In this document: positions 41,291 to 49,320 of the stretch, one piece after another | Numbering within the stretch: position 1 is the stretch's first letter | Layout of the letters: each line of letters begins with the position of its first letter | From: Ralstonia sp. RRA | GTDB taxonomy: Bacteria; Pseudomonadota; Gammaproteobacteria; Burkholderiales; Burkholderiaceae | Length of the DNA: 64,000 nucleotides | Assembly: GCF_037023145.1 (NCBI RefSeq) | Contig: NZ_CP146092.1 | Span: 248,001 to 312,000, forward strand | Reading direction: 5' to 3' | Notes under the pieces: generated by a model | Seen by the model: only the letters and a program-made list of their open reading frames with translations | Told to the model about the DNA's origin: nothing | Databases searched by the model: none | Program-made: the position numbers and the translations under genes

Positions 41291-42856
41291 ATGAAGAAAT
41301 GGATCGTGCTGTTCTCGATCGGCATCTACCTGTTGCTGATCAACCTGGATCTGACCATCGTCAACCTGGCGCTGGCGGAATTCTCCAAAGATTTCAACGC
41401 CAGCATCGAGCAGATTCAACTCGTGATCGTCAGCTACCTGGCGGCTGCGGCGGCGTTCTTCTGCCTGTCGGGCGTGCTGGCTGATCGCTATGGCAAGAAG
41501 CGTGTGTTCATGGCGGGCGGCCTGCTGTTCGTGCTGTCGTCGCTCTACATCGGAGCATTTGCGCACAGCATCGAGGCCATCATCGCGGCGCGCTTTGTCC
41601 AGGGCATTGGCTTCTCGGCCACGCTGGGGCTGGCGCTCATCCTGATCGGCAAGGCGTTTCCGCCCGAGCAGAAGGGCCTGGCAACCGGTGTGGCCGTCAC
41701 CATCACGGGGATTGGGCTGGCGGCGGGGCCGCCGCTGGGCGGCTTCATCCTGCAGGCCTTCGGGTGGGAGATGATCTTCCTCATCAACGTGCCGCTGGGG
41801 CTGCTGTCGCTGCTGCTCACCGCCGTGTTTGTCGACAAGGATGATCCGAACGAACTGAGCGCCCGCGCGCTCGACGTGGTGGGCGTGCCGCTGTACCTGC
41901 TGGGGCTCGGTTGCCTGATCGTGCTGTCCAACGCGCTGGCCACGCTCTCGTGGGCGCAGATCGGTGCGCTGACTGCCGTGGGCGCCATCTCGACCATGCT
42001 GTTCGTGCGCCGCAGCCTGCGCGTAGAGGCACCGCTCATCAACCTGTCGCTGCTGAAGAACGGCACCTACCTGACGGTGGTGGGCATCCGCATCATCTTC
42101 AACTTCGTGATGGCGAGCTTCCTCTTCGTGCTGCCGCTGTTCATGCAGAACATCCTGAACTACTCGAAGGTGCGCGCGGGGCTGTGGGTGCTGTGCATGA
42201 CGGCGTGCATCTTTGTGGTGGGGCCGATTACCGGCAAAGTCATCGACCGCCGCGGCTACAAGCTGCCGGTACTCACCGGCATGACGCTGCTGCTGGTGAG
42301 TTGCGCTGCATTCCTCACGCTGCGTGTGGACCTGTCCATCGTGCTGTTCGTGATCGGGCTGGTGAGCTTCGGGCTGTCCAACGGGGCGCTCACCACGGCC
42401 ACCATCAACGGCGCTACGTCACAGGTGTCGCCCAAGCACACGGGCACGGCCATCGGCCTGTTCTTCACGCTGTCGATGGTGGGAGCGATGTTTGGGGTGG
42501 CGGTGTCGGGGTTGATCTTGAGCAAGGTGGGCGCGTTTGAGCTGGCCCGCCACATTGCCGGTGCCGCGACCACGTTCACGCCTGAACAGCTGCACACGCT
42601 GCTCGGCCTCGTCAACGCCAGCCAAAACCTAGTCAACGTCACAAGCACGTTTGCCGATCACCCGATCGATGCGGTGCGCGACATCGTCAACACAAGCTAC
42701 GTGCCCGCCATGCGTGCGCTGATGGCGTTCAACGCCCTGCTGGCGGCCATCGGCATCGGCCTGTCGGTTGCTCTGTTCAAGCGCAAGGAAACGCGCCCCG
42801 CTGAATCCGCTGACCCCACGCAATCCCGCAACGAACACCTCGAAGGAGCCGTGTGA
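41291..42856 (+). CDS. MFS exporter, DHA2 (14-helix) type
   Basis: The 521-residue membrane protein has about fourteen helices, 'LADRYGKKRVFMAGGLLF' (motif A) and 'GPPLGGFILQAFGWEMIFLINVPLG' (motif C of antiporters). DHA2 proteins export drugs and secondary metabolites by proton antiport. Position inside the tailoring operon suggests it exports the product and may confer self-protection. Its stop overlaps the next gene's start (TGATG). Confidence 0.9.
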   Translation: MKKWIVLFSIGIYLLLINLDLTIVNLALAEFSKDFNASIEQIQLVIVSYLAAAAAFFCLSGVLADRYGKKRVFMAGGLLFVLSSLYIGAFAHSIEAIIAARFVQGIGFSATLGLALILIGKAFPPEQKGLATGVAVTITGIGLAAGPPLGGFILQAFGWEMIFLINVPLGLLSLLLTAVFVDKDDPNELSARALDVVGVPLYLLGLGCLIVLSNALATLSWAQIGALTAVGAISTMLFVRRSLRVEAPLINLSLLKNGTYLTVVGIRIIFNFVMASFLFVLPLFMQNILNYSKVRAGLWVLCMTACIFVVGPITGKVIDRRGYKLPVLTGMTLLLVSCAAFLTLRVDLSIVLFVIGLVSFGLSNGALTTATINGATSQVSPKHTGTAIGLFFTLSMVGAMFGVAVSGLILSKVGAFELARHIAGAATTFTPEQLHTLLGLVNASQNLVNVTSTFADHPIDAVRDIVNTSYVPAMRALMAFNALLAAIGIGLSVALFKRKETRPAESADPTQSRNEHLEGAV

Positions 42857-43689
42857 TGCAATCCAGATTCCTGAATTTCGATTTCGGCAAGCTGCACTAC
42901 CTGCAGGGCGGCAAGGCCAACGGGCCCACCATCGTCTTCCTGCATGGCACGGCGTCCACCGCCGCTTCTTACGCCGATCTGGAACCGATCCTGGGCGACC
43001 AGTTCAACCTGATCGCGCTGGATTTTCCGGGCCACGGCCAGTCGGACCATATCGACGTGGCGCGCTTCGGCTTTCAGTACAGCATGATCGGCCTGCGCAC
43101 CTTGTTTGAAGAGTTCCGCCACCGCCTGTCGCTGCACGAGATCATTGCCGTGGGCAACAGCGTGGGCGCCAACATCGCCACGCAATCGCTGTTCAAGGAC
43201 CCGAACCTGCTGGGGCTCGTGTCGATTGCCGGCGTGCATGCCGTCAGCCGCGAAGATGCGTTCTCCAACTTCCGCCCCGAAGCGCCGAAGGAACTCGCCT
43301 TCAAGAACCACTTGGTAGGCGACGAGGCCGATGCGCTCACACGCGCTTACCTGGATGTCTCGCAAGCCGGCACCGACGTGTACAAGCGCATGCTCACGGA
43401 CATCAAGGAATCCGACGGCAACTTCCGCGAGCAATTCGCCATTCACCTGAAGACGCAGGGCTGGCTGGACGAACTGGCCATCCTGTCGGGCAGCAAGGTG
43501 CCCTTCCTGTACATCGGCGGCAAAAACGATGCCTTCATCGACAACGCCTACTACGACAAGCTGCAGGCCCGCGTGCCGCGCATCCAGCCGGCCAACGTGC
43601 ACATCCTGGAAGACGTGGGCCACGTGCCGCACCTGGAAGCACCCGAGGTGTGCGGCAAGCTGATTCTTGAGTTTTCCAAGACGCTGTGA
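42856..43689 (+). CDS. Alpha/beta hydrolase
   Basis: The 277-residue protein has the oxyanion-hole HG (30-31), 'LIALDFPGHGQSDH', nucleophile S102 in 'AVGNSVGAN', Asp in 'FLYIGGKNDAF' and His in 'EDVGHVPHLEAPE', a complete hydrolase triad. It may hydrolyse an ester or lactone or catalyse ring formation in the pathway. The ATG at 42856 overlaps the exporter stop and has GGAG upstream; a GTG three bases earlier is less likely. Confidence 0.9.
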   Translation: MQSRFLNFDFGKLHYLQGGKANGPTIVFLHGTASTAASYADLEPILGDQFNLIALDFPGHGQSDHIDVARFGFQYSMIGLRTLFEEFRHRLSLHEIIAVGNSVGANIATQSLFKDPNLLGLVSIAGVHAVSREDAFSNFRPEAPKELAFKNHLVGDEADALTRAYLDVSQAGTDVYKRMLTDIKESDGNFREQFAIHLKTQGWLDELAILSGSKVPFLYIGGKNDAFIDNAYYDKLQARVPRIQPANVHILEDVGHVPHLEAPEVCGKLILEFSKTL

Positions 43690-43699
43690 GGAGCCGGCC

Positions 43700-44866
43700 A
43701 TGAGCCTACTGATCGTCGGGTGTGGCCCCGTAGGGATGACGCTGGCCGGGCTGCTCGCACAACGGGGCGAGGCGGTGCAGGTGATCGACAAGCGGCTGGA
43801 GCTGTCGACCCTGCCGCGCGGCATTGCCGTCAACCAGGCGAGCCTGGCGGTGTTCGACCAGCTTGGCATCGGCGCGCAGCTGGATGCGCTGGGCCTGCGC
43901 GTGCCGCGCATGAACCTGTACCGGCGCCGCGCGTACTTTGCCGACATCAACTTCCACCAGCTCGACATTGCGCGCCCGCACTTCTTCCACCTCACGCAAG
44001 ACGTCATCGAGCGCGCGCTGTATCAGCGTATTTCCGAGCTGGGCGTGTCGATCCGCCAGGGGCTGGAGTTGCAGGCGCTGCAAGAGACGCCCACCGGCGT
44101 GGTCGCCACCTGCACCCACCCGGACGGCACCGAAGAGCGCATCTTTGCCGACCATGTCATCGCCTGCGATGGTGGCAACAGCACGGCACGGCGTCTGCTC
44201 GACATCCCCGTCGACCAGGTCATGTATGCCGGCTACTTTGTGGTGGCAGACGTGAGCTTCGACACGCTGCCGCTGGCCAACGACGAGATGCACTGTTTCT
44301 GCGGCGTGGATGGCTACCTGATGATCGTGCCGATCCCTGGCGGCAGCTACCGCGTGATCGCGTCCTTCCCGGGCGAAGACCCGCAGAGCGGCTTCGATGC
44401 AGCGTTCATTGAACGCATCATCCGTGAGATGACGCCCATCGCCGCCAACGTGCAACACCTGCACTGGATCACGCACAGCGCGTTCGGCCACCGCATTGCG
44501 AGCCGCGCACGCGTGGGGCGCGTGTTCTTTGCCGGTGATGCATGGCACCAGTTCAGCCCCATCGGCGGCACCAACATGAACCTCGGCATTGAAGACGCGG
44601 CGGTGCTGGCGCGCGCCATCCTCGCGCGCGATCTAGATGCGTATGAGCTGCCGCGCCTGGAAGCCGTGGCCCGCAATCTGGCGGTCACGCGCTACCTCAG
44701 CCGCCTACTGGTGCGCTCCCCCGACCTGGCGACGACCGAACGTCCGTTTGGCGCATCGTCGCTTGAGCGTTTGCTGCACGACGAGCTACCGCGCTTTCTG
44801 ACGGGGCTGCGCACGCACATCCCGGCCGTAGCAACCCGCAGAGAAACCGAAGTCGCCACCGCCTGA
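43700..44866 (+). CDS. FAD-dependent aromatic-hydroxylase-type monooxygenase
   Basis: The 388-residue class A flavoprotein has the FAD dinucleotide motif 'IVGCGPVGMTLAGLL', the 'ACDGGNSTARR' DG motif and the 'FFAGDAWHQFSPIGGTNMNLGIEDA' GD motif of the PHBH/UbiH family. All are needed for NAD(P)H-driven hydroxylation or epoxidation. The start after GAGGAGCCGGCC, eight bases past the hydrolase stop, fits the compact operon. Confidence 0.9.
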   Translation: MSLLIVGCGPVGMTLAGLLAQRGEAVQVIDKRLELSTLPRGIAVNQASLAVFDQLGIGAQLDALGLRVPRMNLYRRRAYFADINFHQLDIARPHFFHLTQDVIERALYQRISELGVSIRQGLELQALQETPTGVVATCTHPDGTEERIFADHVIACDGGNSTARRLLDIPVDQVMYAGYFVVADVSFDTLPLANDEMHCFCGVDGYLMIVPIPGGSYRVIASFPGEDPQSGFDAAFIERIIREMTPIAANVQHLHWITHSAFGHRIASRARVGRVFFAGDAWHQFSPIGGTNMNLGIEDAAVLARAILARDLDAYELPRLEAVARNLAVTRYLSRLLVRSPDLATTERPFGASSLERLLHDELPRFLTGLRTHIPAVATRRETEVATA

Positions 44867-44884
44867 TCTGCACAGGAGACCTTC

Positions 44885-46048
44885 ATGGTGCTCACGTTCC
44901 GCACGCCTGCAGCCAGCCGGCTGCCGTCGCTCACCGGGCTGCGCTTTCTGGCGGCCATGCTGGTCTTCCTGTACCACGGGTCGCTCATGAAGATCGCGGT
45001 GTTCAACCCGTTTGCGGATGCGCAGTGGGCCACGGCCTACAACCACCTGTTCAACGTGGGCGGACGCGTGGGGGTGTCGTTCTTTTTCGTGCTGAGCGGA
45101 TTCGTGCTGACGTGGTCTGCACGCAGTACCGATACCACGTCGGCGTTTCTCAGGCGGCGCCTGCTCAAGATCTACCCCAACCACATCGTCACATGGGCGG
45201 TGACCATGATGCTGCTGGTGGCACCCGGAACGCGGGCTGCCGTGTGGCTGCCCAACCTGTTCCTGCTGCATGCGTGGGTGCCGGAAGACGACATCCTGCG
45301 CGGGGTGAACGCGGTGTCGTGGTCGCTCGGCAGTGAGCTGGTGTTCTATATGCTGTTTCCGTTGATCCTGCCGGCGGTGCAGCGCATACGTGCAGCGCGG
45401 TTGTGGTGGTGGGCAGCGGGCACCGTGGCGGCGCTGTTGGCAGCACAGGGGCTCATCACGCTGCTCACACCGGACGCGCCCGTCGCGCCCGGTTGGCCGT
45501 TGCCTGAACTGCGTTTCTGGCTGGCGTATTTCTTCCCGCCGCTGCGGCTGTTCGAGTTCGTGCTCGGCATGCTGATGGCACGCATTCTCATGACAGGGCA
45601 GTGGATCAGGCTTGGCCTGCTGCCGGCGTTTCTCATCATGGCCGCGGGTTATGCGGCGGCGCGCGTGGTGCCGTTCCAGTACAGCCTGAACGCGGTCACC
45701 ATCGTGCCGATTGCGCTGCTCATCACCGCGGTGGCGGCAACAGATGTGGCCGATGCACCCACGCTGCTCGCCTCGCGCCCGATGGTGTGGCTGGGCGAGG
45801 TGTCGTTTGCGTTCTACATGGTCCACCTGGAGGTGCTGTACGGCGCGCAAGCGCTGCTGCACGGGCAGGCGTTTGCCACGCCCGTGGCACTGGGCGTGAT
45901 TGCGGCGGAGTTCGGCACGGCGCTGCTGCTGGCGTGGATGCTGTACGCGCTGGTCGAACGCCCCATCATGCGCCGCTGGGCCGGCAGCGCACGGCCACGC
46001 ACCGCGCGCGCGCTGGTCAGCCGCGCAGACGACGGCAGCCGTGCTTGA
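44885..46048 (+). CDS. Acyltransferase-3 (OafA/YrhL-type) membrane protein
   Basis: The 387-residue protein has about ten membrane helices and the AT3 signature 'RLPSLTGLRFLAAMLVFLYHGSL' followed by 'GVSFFFVLSGFVLTW'. These enzymes transfer acetyl or other short acyl groups to sugars, lipids or antibiotics at the inner membrane. As the last gene of the rightward operon it may acylate the product. It is convergent with the LuxR gene, only three bases away. Confidence 0.88.
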   Translation: MVLTFRTPAASRLPSLTGLRFLAAMLVFLYHGSLMKIAVFNPFADAQWATAYNHLFNVGGRVGVSFFFVLSGFVLTWSARSTDTTSAFLRRRLLKIYPNHIVTWAVTMMLLVAPGTRAAVWLPNLFLLHAWVPEDDILRGVNAVSWSLGSELVFYMLFPLILPAVQRIRAARLWWWAAGTVAALLAAQGLITLLTPDAPVAPGWPLPELRFWLAYFFPPLRLFEFVLGMLMARILMTGQWIRLGLLPAFLIMAAGYAAARVVPFQYSLNAVTIVPIALLITAVAATDVADAPTLLASRPMVWLGEVSFAFYMVHLEVLYGAQALLHGQAFATPVALGVIAAEFGTALLLAWMLYALVERPIMRRWAGSARPRTARALVSRADDGSRA

Positions 46049-46051
46049 GCC

Positions 46052-46807
46052 TCAGGCTGCCGTGGCCGGAATCAACCCCAGCATCGCCGCCTTCACCACC
46101 GCATGCGTCTTGTTGGCCGCGTTGAGCTTGGTGATGGCGTTCTGAATATGAAAGCTCACGTTGCGCTCGGTCATCTCCAGGATGGCCGCCACCTCGGCCA
46201 CGGTCTTGCCCTCGGCCGTCCAGTGCAGCGTCTGGCGCTCAACGTCTTTGAGGCGCGCGGCGGCATCAGGCAGCACCTTGCTCGCCATCAGGTTGCTGAT
46301 GGTGGCGTGGGCAAGCTGGCCCAGCCAGATCATCTCCGGCTCGATGACGGCCAACTCGTCTGCGGTAATGGGCTCGGCGGTGCGCGCCAGGCTGAAGGTG
46401 CCGAAGATGCCGCGATGGTCTCGCATGGTTTGCGACCACCCGTGGTTCAGCCCATGCTGACGTGCCTCCACCCAGAACGGCTCGTTCGGATCGCTGATGC
46501 CCGGCCACAGCATGGGCTTCACGCAGCGCTGGCCGAACTGCAGCACCGGGTCGATGGCAGCATAGCCGCGCGCCAGATAGGTCTCTCGCCAGCGCTCGGG
46601 ATAGTTGCTCCACGCCACGGTATTGAAGCGCGTGATCGGGATCGCCGCGCGCAGGGCATAGGCGTAATAGTCGAAACCCAACAGGGTGACGGCCGTGTTC
46701 AGGCTGCGAAACGCAGCGTCTGCATCGTCCAGGGTGTTCAACTCGCGCAACAGTTCTGCGCGCCACGATGTCATCCGGTTTTCCGTCAATTCAATGCGAG
46801 CGCCCAT
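46052..46807 (-). CDS. LuxR-type quorum-sensing regulator (solo)
   Basis: The 251-residue protein has an autoinducer-binding domain (about 20-170) and a LuxR HTH (about 190-245). Residues matching the conserved AHL pocket are present: W73, Y77, D86-P87, W101 and a Gly around 133. The HTH reads 'LHWTAEGKTVAEVAAILEMTERNVSFHIQNAITKLNA'. It should therefore bind an acyl-homoserine lactone or a similar signal. No luxI synthase occurs in the window. GGGAGAACG precedes the ATG at 46807. Its place at the end of the biosynthetic locus makes it the likely regulator. Confidence 0.92.
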   Translation of the reverse strand: MGARIELTENRMTSWRAELLRELNTLDDADAAFRSLNTAVTLLGFDYYAYALRAAIPITRFNTVAWSNYPERWRETYLARGYAAIDPVLQFGQRCVKPMLWPGISDPNEPFWVEARQHGLNHGWSQTMRDHRGIFGTFSLARTAEPITADELAVIEPEMIWLGQLAHATISNLMASKVLPDAAARLKDVERQTLHWTAEGKTVAEVAAILEMTERNVSFHIQNAITKLNAANKTHAVVKAAMLGLIPATAA

Positions 46808-47339
46808 GCAAGCGTTCTCCCAAATAGAGTCAGTGCGGCAGCAATGGCGCCGGATAATCCCACGCGCATTACCGCCTCCACCTACAGACGTTTTGAACAT
46901 GGCCGCGTGCCGGCACAGCATGCGGCACTCCCCCGGCTCAGGCTTGTGGCGGCCAACCCGCGTCGGTACGCGGTTTCAGCCTTGATCTGGTCGTCGCCTT
47001 ACGCTTTGCTGATGGCTCGAAACGGCGTGCTGGAACTATACAAAATCTGAAGCGGTTTGCGCGGCGCAACATACTAATGAGGGGTAGTACGTTGTCTCGA
47101 ATGCGGATTTGACTGAAGGCAGGAATAAATCTTCTGATAATCGCCTACCTTTGCGCAAAGTTGATTCATTGATATAACCACATGCTTTTTATTGGCTGCT
47201 GTGTAGTTGCCTGTTGTTCAGACTTCCATAACGTTCACGTTGCATGAACACTGAATTTTCTTGAACAAAGCAGCCTTGCCGTTCATACTTATCATGTGTT
47301 CACGAATCATGAACATGTGACAAATATGAACAACCTCAC
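46808..47339. other. Divergent region between luxR and abiEi
   Basis: This 532-bp AT-rich region has no supported gene. It holds the luxR promoter on one side and, nearer abiEi, two 17-bp dyads (listed separately). Confidence 0.6.
47233..47314. promoter_or_regulatory. Two matching 17-bp operator dyads upstream of abiEi
   Basis: GTTCACGTTGCATGAAC (47233-47249) and GTTCACGAATCATGAAC (47298-47314) share arms GTTCACG and CATGAAC around a 3-base centre, and start 65 bp apart. The second ends 25 bases before the abiEi ATG. AbiEi antitoxins are known to repress their own promoter by binding inverted repeats, so these are its probable sites. Confidence 0.7.
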
Positions 47340-48416
47340 ATGGCGACCCGATACGATCCCCAGCATCACGAGCGTGAAGTGCTCGATACTGCGCTGAAAG
47401 CCCTGGGCGAACTCACCGGCATAGACGGCAAGGTTGTTGCGATCGAAGCCCGCACCAGTCCCCGCGCAAAGTCCGACGCCGTTGTCGACCTGAAGGTCGC
47501 CGGCCAGACACATCGTTACCTTGTGGAATGCAAGCGCACGATGGACCGACCCTCCGCACTGGCCCTAGTTCGTACGCAACTGGCCCCCCACCTCGACTCT
47601 GGTTTGCTGGTTGCACCGTACCTCAGCCCACAACTGGCAGAGCACAGCCGGCAGCTCGACTTGCAGTTCATTGATACCGCAGGCAATGCTTACCTTAAGA
47701 CCGATGGTTTGTACGTATTTGTGAGTGGACGCAAGCCGCTCGCCCTTCCGACACAGACGTCTACGCGCAGCGCGGGCAACGCCACAGCATGGCGCATGGC
47801 CTTCGCCCTGCTCTGCGAACCTACACTCGTACAGGCGCCATATCGGGAGATCGCAGAGGCCGCCGGCATTGCACTCGGCTCCGTCGGTGCAGTGTTCCAG
47901 GACTTGGCCGCGCGCGGTCTGCTAGTTGAGTCAGCAAGAGGCCGTCGCCTCGCAGCGCCTGCGCAAATGCTCGACGAATGGGTTGCCGGCTACCCCTCGA
48001 TACTGCGCCCCAAGCTGCATCCTCGCCGCTTCCAAGCGACCAACCCAAACTGGTGGCAAGACGCCAGCCTGGCCGACCCGACACAACTGAGCGCGCAATG
48101 GGGTGGCGAAGTCGCGGCCGCCCGCATGACCGGCTATCTCAAACCCGCCACGCAGACGCTCTATATTGACCCGCCTGCCATGCGAGATACGCTGCGCCAC
48201 CTAGTCACCAAGTATCGCCTTCAGCCTAGCGCGGATGGCCCCATCGAACTGCTGGAGACCTTCTGGCGACCGCCGACTAGCCAAACCGCCCGGGAAAGTC
48301 TTGTACCACCGATCCTGGTGTATGCGGATCTCATCGCCACCATGGACTCGCGCAATTTGGAAACCGCCAACCTCATCCGAAAAAAAAGCGTCGCTCGTGT
48401 ACTCGATCCGCTCTGA
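47340..48416 (+). CDS. abiEi: AbiEi-type antitoxin of a type IV toxin-antitoxin system
   Basis: The 358-residue protein pairs with the downstream nucleotidyltransferase-like toxin. It has a winged-helix region around 150-200 ('WRMAFALLCEPTLVQAPYREIAEAAGIALGSVGAVFQDLAARGLL') and an N-terminal nuclease-like fold region ('AVVDLKVAGQTHRYLVECKR'). Assignment comes from these features plus the partner gene and the two upstream dyads. The protein is longer than the ~280-residue streptococcal AbiEi. The gene is AT-richer upstream, consistent with acquired DNA. Confidence 0.75.
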   Translation: MATRYDPQHHEREVLDTALKALGELTGIDGKVVAIEARTSPRAKSDAVVDLKVAGQTHRYLVECKRTMDRPSALALVRTQLAPHLDSGLLVAPYLSPQLAEHSRQLDLQFIDTAGNAYLKTDGLYVFVSGRKPLALPTQTSTRSAGNATAWRMAFALLCEPTLVQAPYREIAEAAGIALGSVGAVFQDLAARGLLVESARGRRLAAPAQMLDEWVAGYPSILRPKLHPRRFQATNPNWWQDASLADPTQLSAQWGGEVAAARMTGYLKPATQTLYIDPPAMRDTLRHLVTKYRLQPSADGPIELLETFWRPPTSQTARESLVPPILVYADLIATMDSRNLETANLIRKKSVARVLDPL

Positions 48417-49275
48417 CCGCCCACTGGACCGCTCAACCCAGGACATTCTCAGTGCCATCCACGACATGGCTGCACCGCTGGCACTGCCCATCTTCGTGGT
48501 GGGCGCCACAGCGCGCGACATTCTGCTGACACACGTGTTTGGCATCGAGACCGGGCGTGCCACGCTCGACGTGGATTTCGCCGTTGCCGTAGAACATTGG
48601 CCGCAGTTCGAAAACATCAAGCAGCACCTGCTAGCTAACGACCATTTCGACTCTGCCACCAGCATCACCCATCGACTGCTCTATCGCACGAGCGACAACA
48701 CGATCGCCCGGCCAATCGATCTCATCCCATTCGGCGGCATCGAACAGCCGCCAGCCACTATCAAATGGCCGCCCGACATGGCTGTCATGATGAATGTTGC
48801 GGGCTATGCAGATGCCTGGCGGGCCGCGGTCGAAGTAGAGTTTGCGCCCGGACGCAGCATACGCGTGGCATCGTTGGCTGGGCTTGCCGTGCTCAAGCTA
48901 ATCGCCTGGAAGGATCGCGGCCTGGAGGACCCAAAGGACGCGGAAGACCTGCAGTTCCTGCTGCAAAACTATGCCAGCGCCGGCAACTTGGATCGTCTGT
49001 ATGACGCCGAATCCGCTCTGCTGGAATCGGCCAACTACGACCAGGACCTCGCAGGCATGGCCTTGCTTGGTAGAGATGCCGCCACGCTGGCCGGCCCGCA
49101 AACCTGTGAGCAATGCATCGCCCTGCTCGACGACACAGCAATGCGCGATCGCCTGGCCCTGCATATGGCCAGAACGCGTGCTGGCGCAACGGATGCGCTG
49201 GACGCGGCCTATACCCGCTTGACCTGGTTCCGGCGAGGGTTCGAACTGCACGCGACCGGCTCCCCCTCCGTCTGA
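48397..49275 (+). CDS. abiEii: AbiEii-type nucleotidyltransferase toxin
   Basis: The 292-residue protein belongs to the AbiEii/AbiGii nucleotidyltransferase family, with 'FVVGATARDILL' (34-45) and the metal-binding 'TLDVDFAV' (56-63), later 'LAVLKLIAWKDRGLEDPKDAEDLQFLL'. Family toxins transfer nucleotides, for example to tRNA, and block growth during phage infection. The GTG at 48397 lies inside abiEi, 20 bases before its stop; no clear ribosome site is present, so it may depend on coupling. An A8 run just upstream could also allow slippage. Confidence 0.8.
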   Translation: MYSIRSDRPLDRSTQDILSAIHDMAAPLALPIFVVGATARDILLTHVFGIETGRATLDVDFAVAVEHWPQFENIKQHLLANDHFDSATSITHRLLYRTSDNTIARPIDLIPFGGIEQPPATIKWPPDMAVMMNVAGYADAWRAAVEVEFAPGRSIRVASLAGLAVLKLIAWKDRGLEDPKDAEDLQFLLQNYASAGNLDRLYDAESALLESANYDQDLAGMALLGRDAATLAGPQTCEQCIALLDDTAMRDRLALHMARTRAGATDALDAAYTRLTWFRRGFELHATGSPSV

Positions 49276-49320
49276 TTACGAGGCGGCGCCAACTCGAACC
49301 CGCCGCCACTGGACGCGCAC

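Noticed and set aside
31122..46807. Reading the locus as an alkylquinolone or dialkylresorcinol pathway because of the KAS III genes
   Set aside because: There is no anthranilate-CoA ligase, and no aromatase/cyclase partner. The AfsA domain points to DHAP-derived chemistry instead.
46808..47339. Possible small gene between luxR and abiEi
   Set aside because: Frames here are short, lack ribosome sites and carry no protein-like pattern; the AT-rich DNA is better explained as promoter and operator region.
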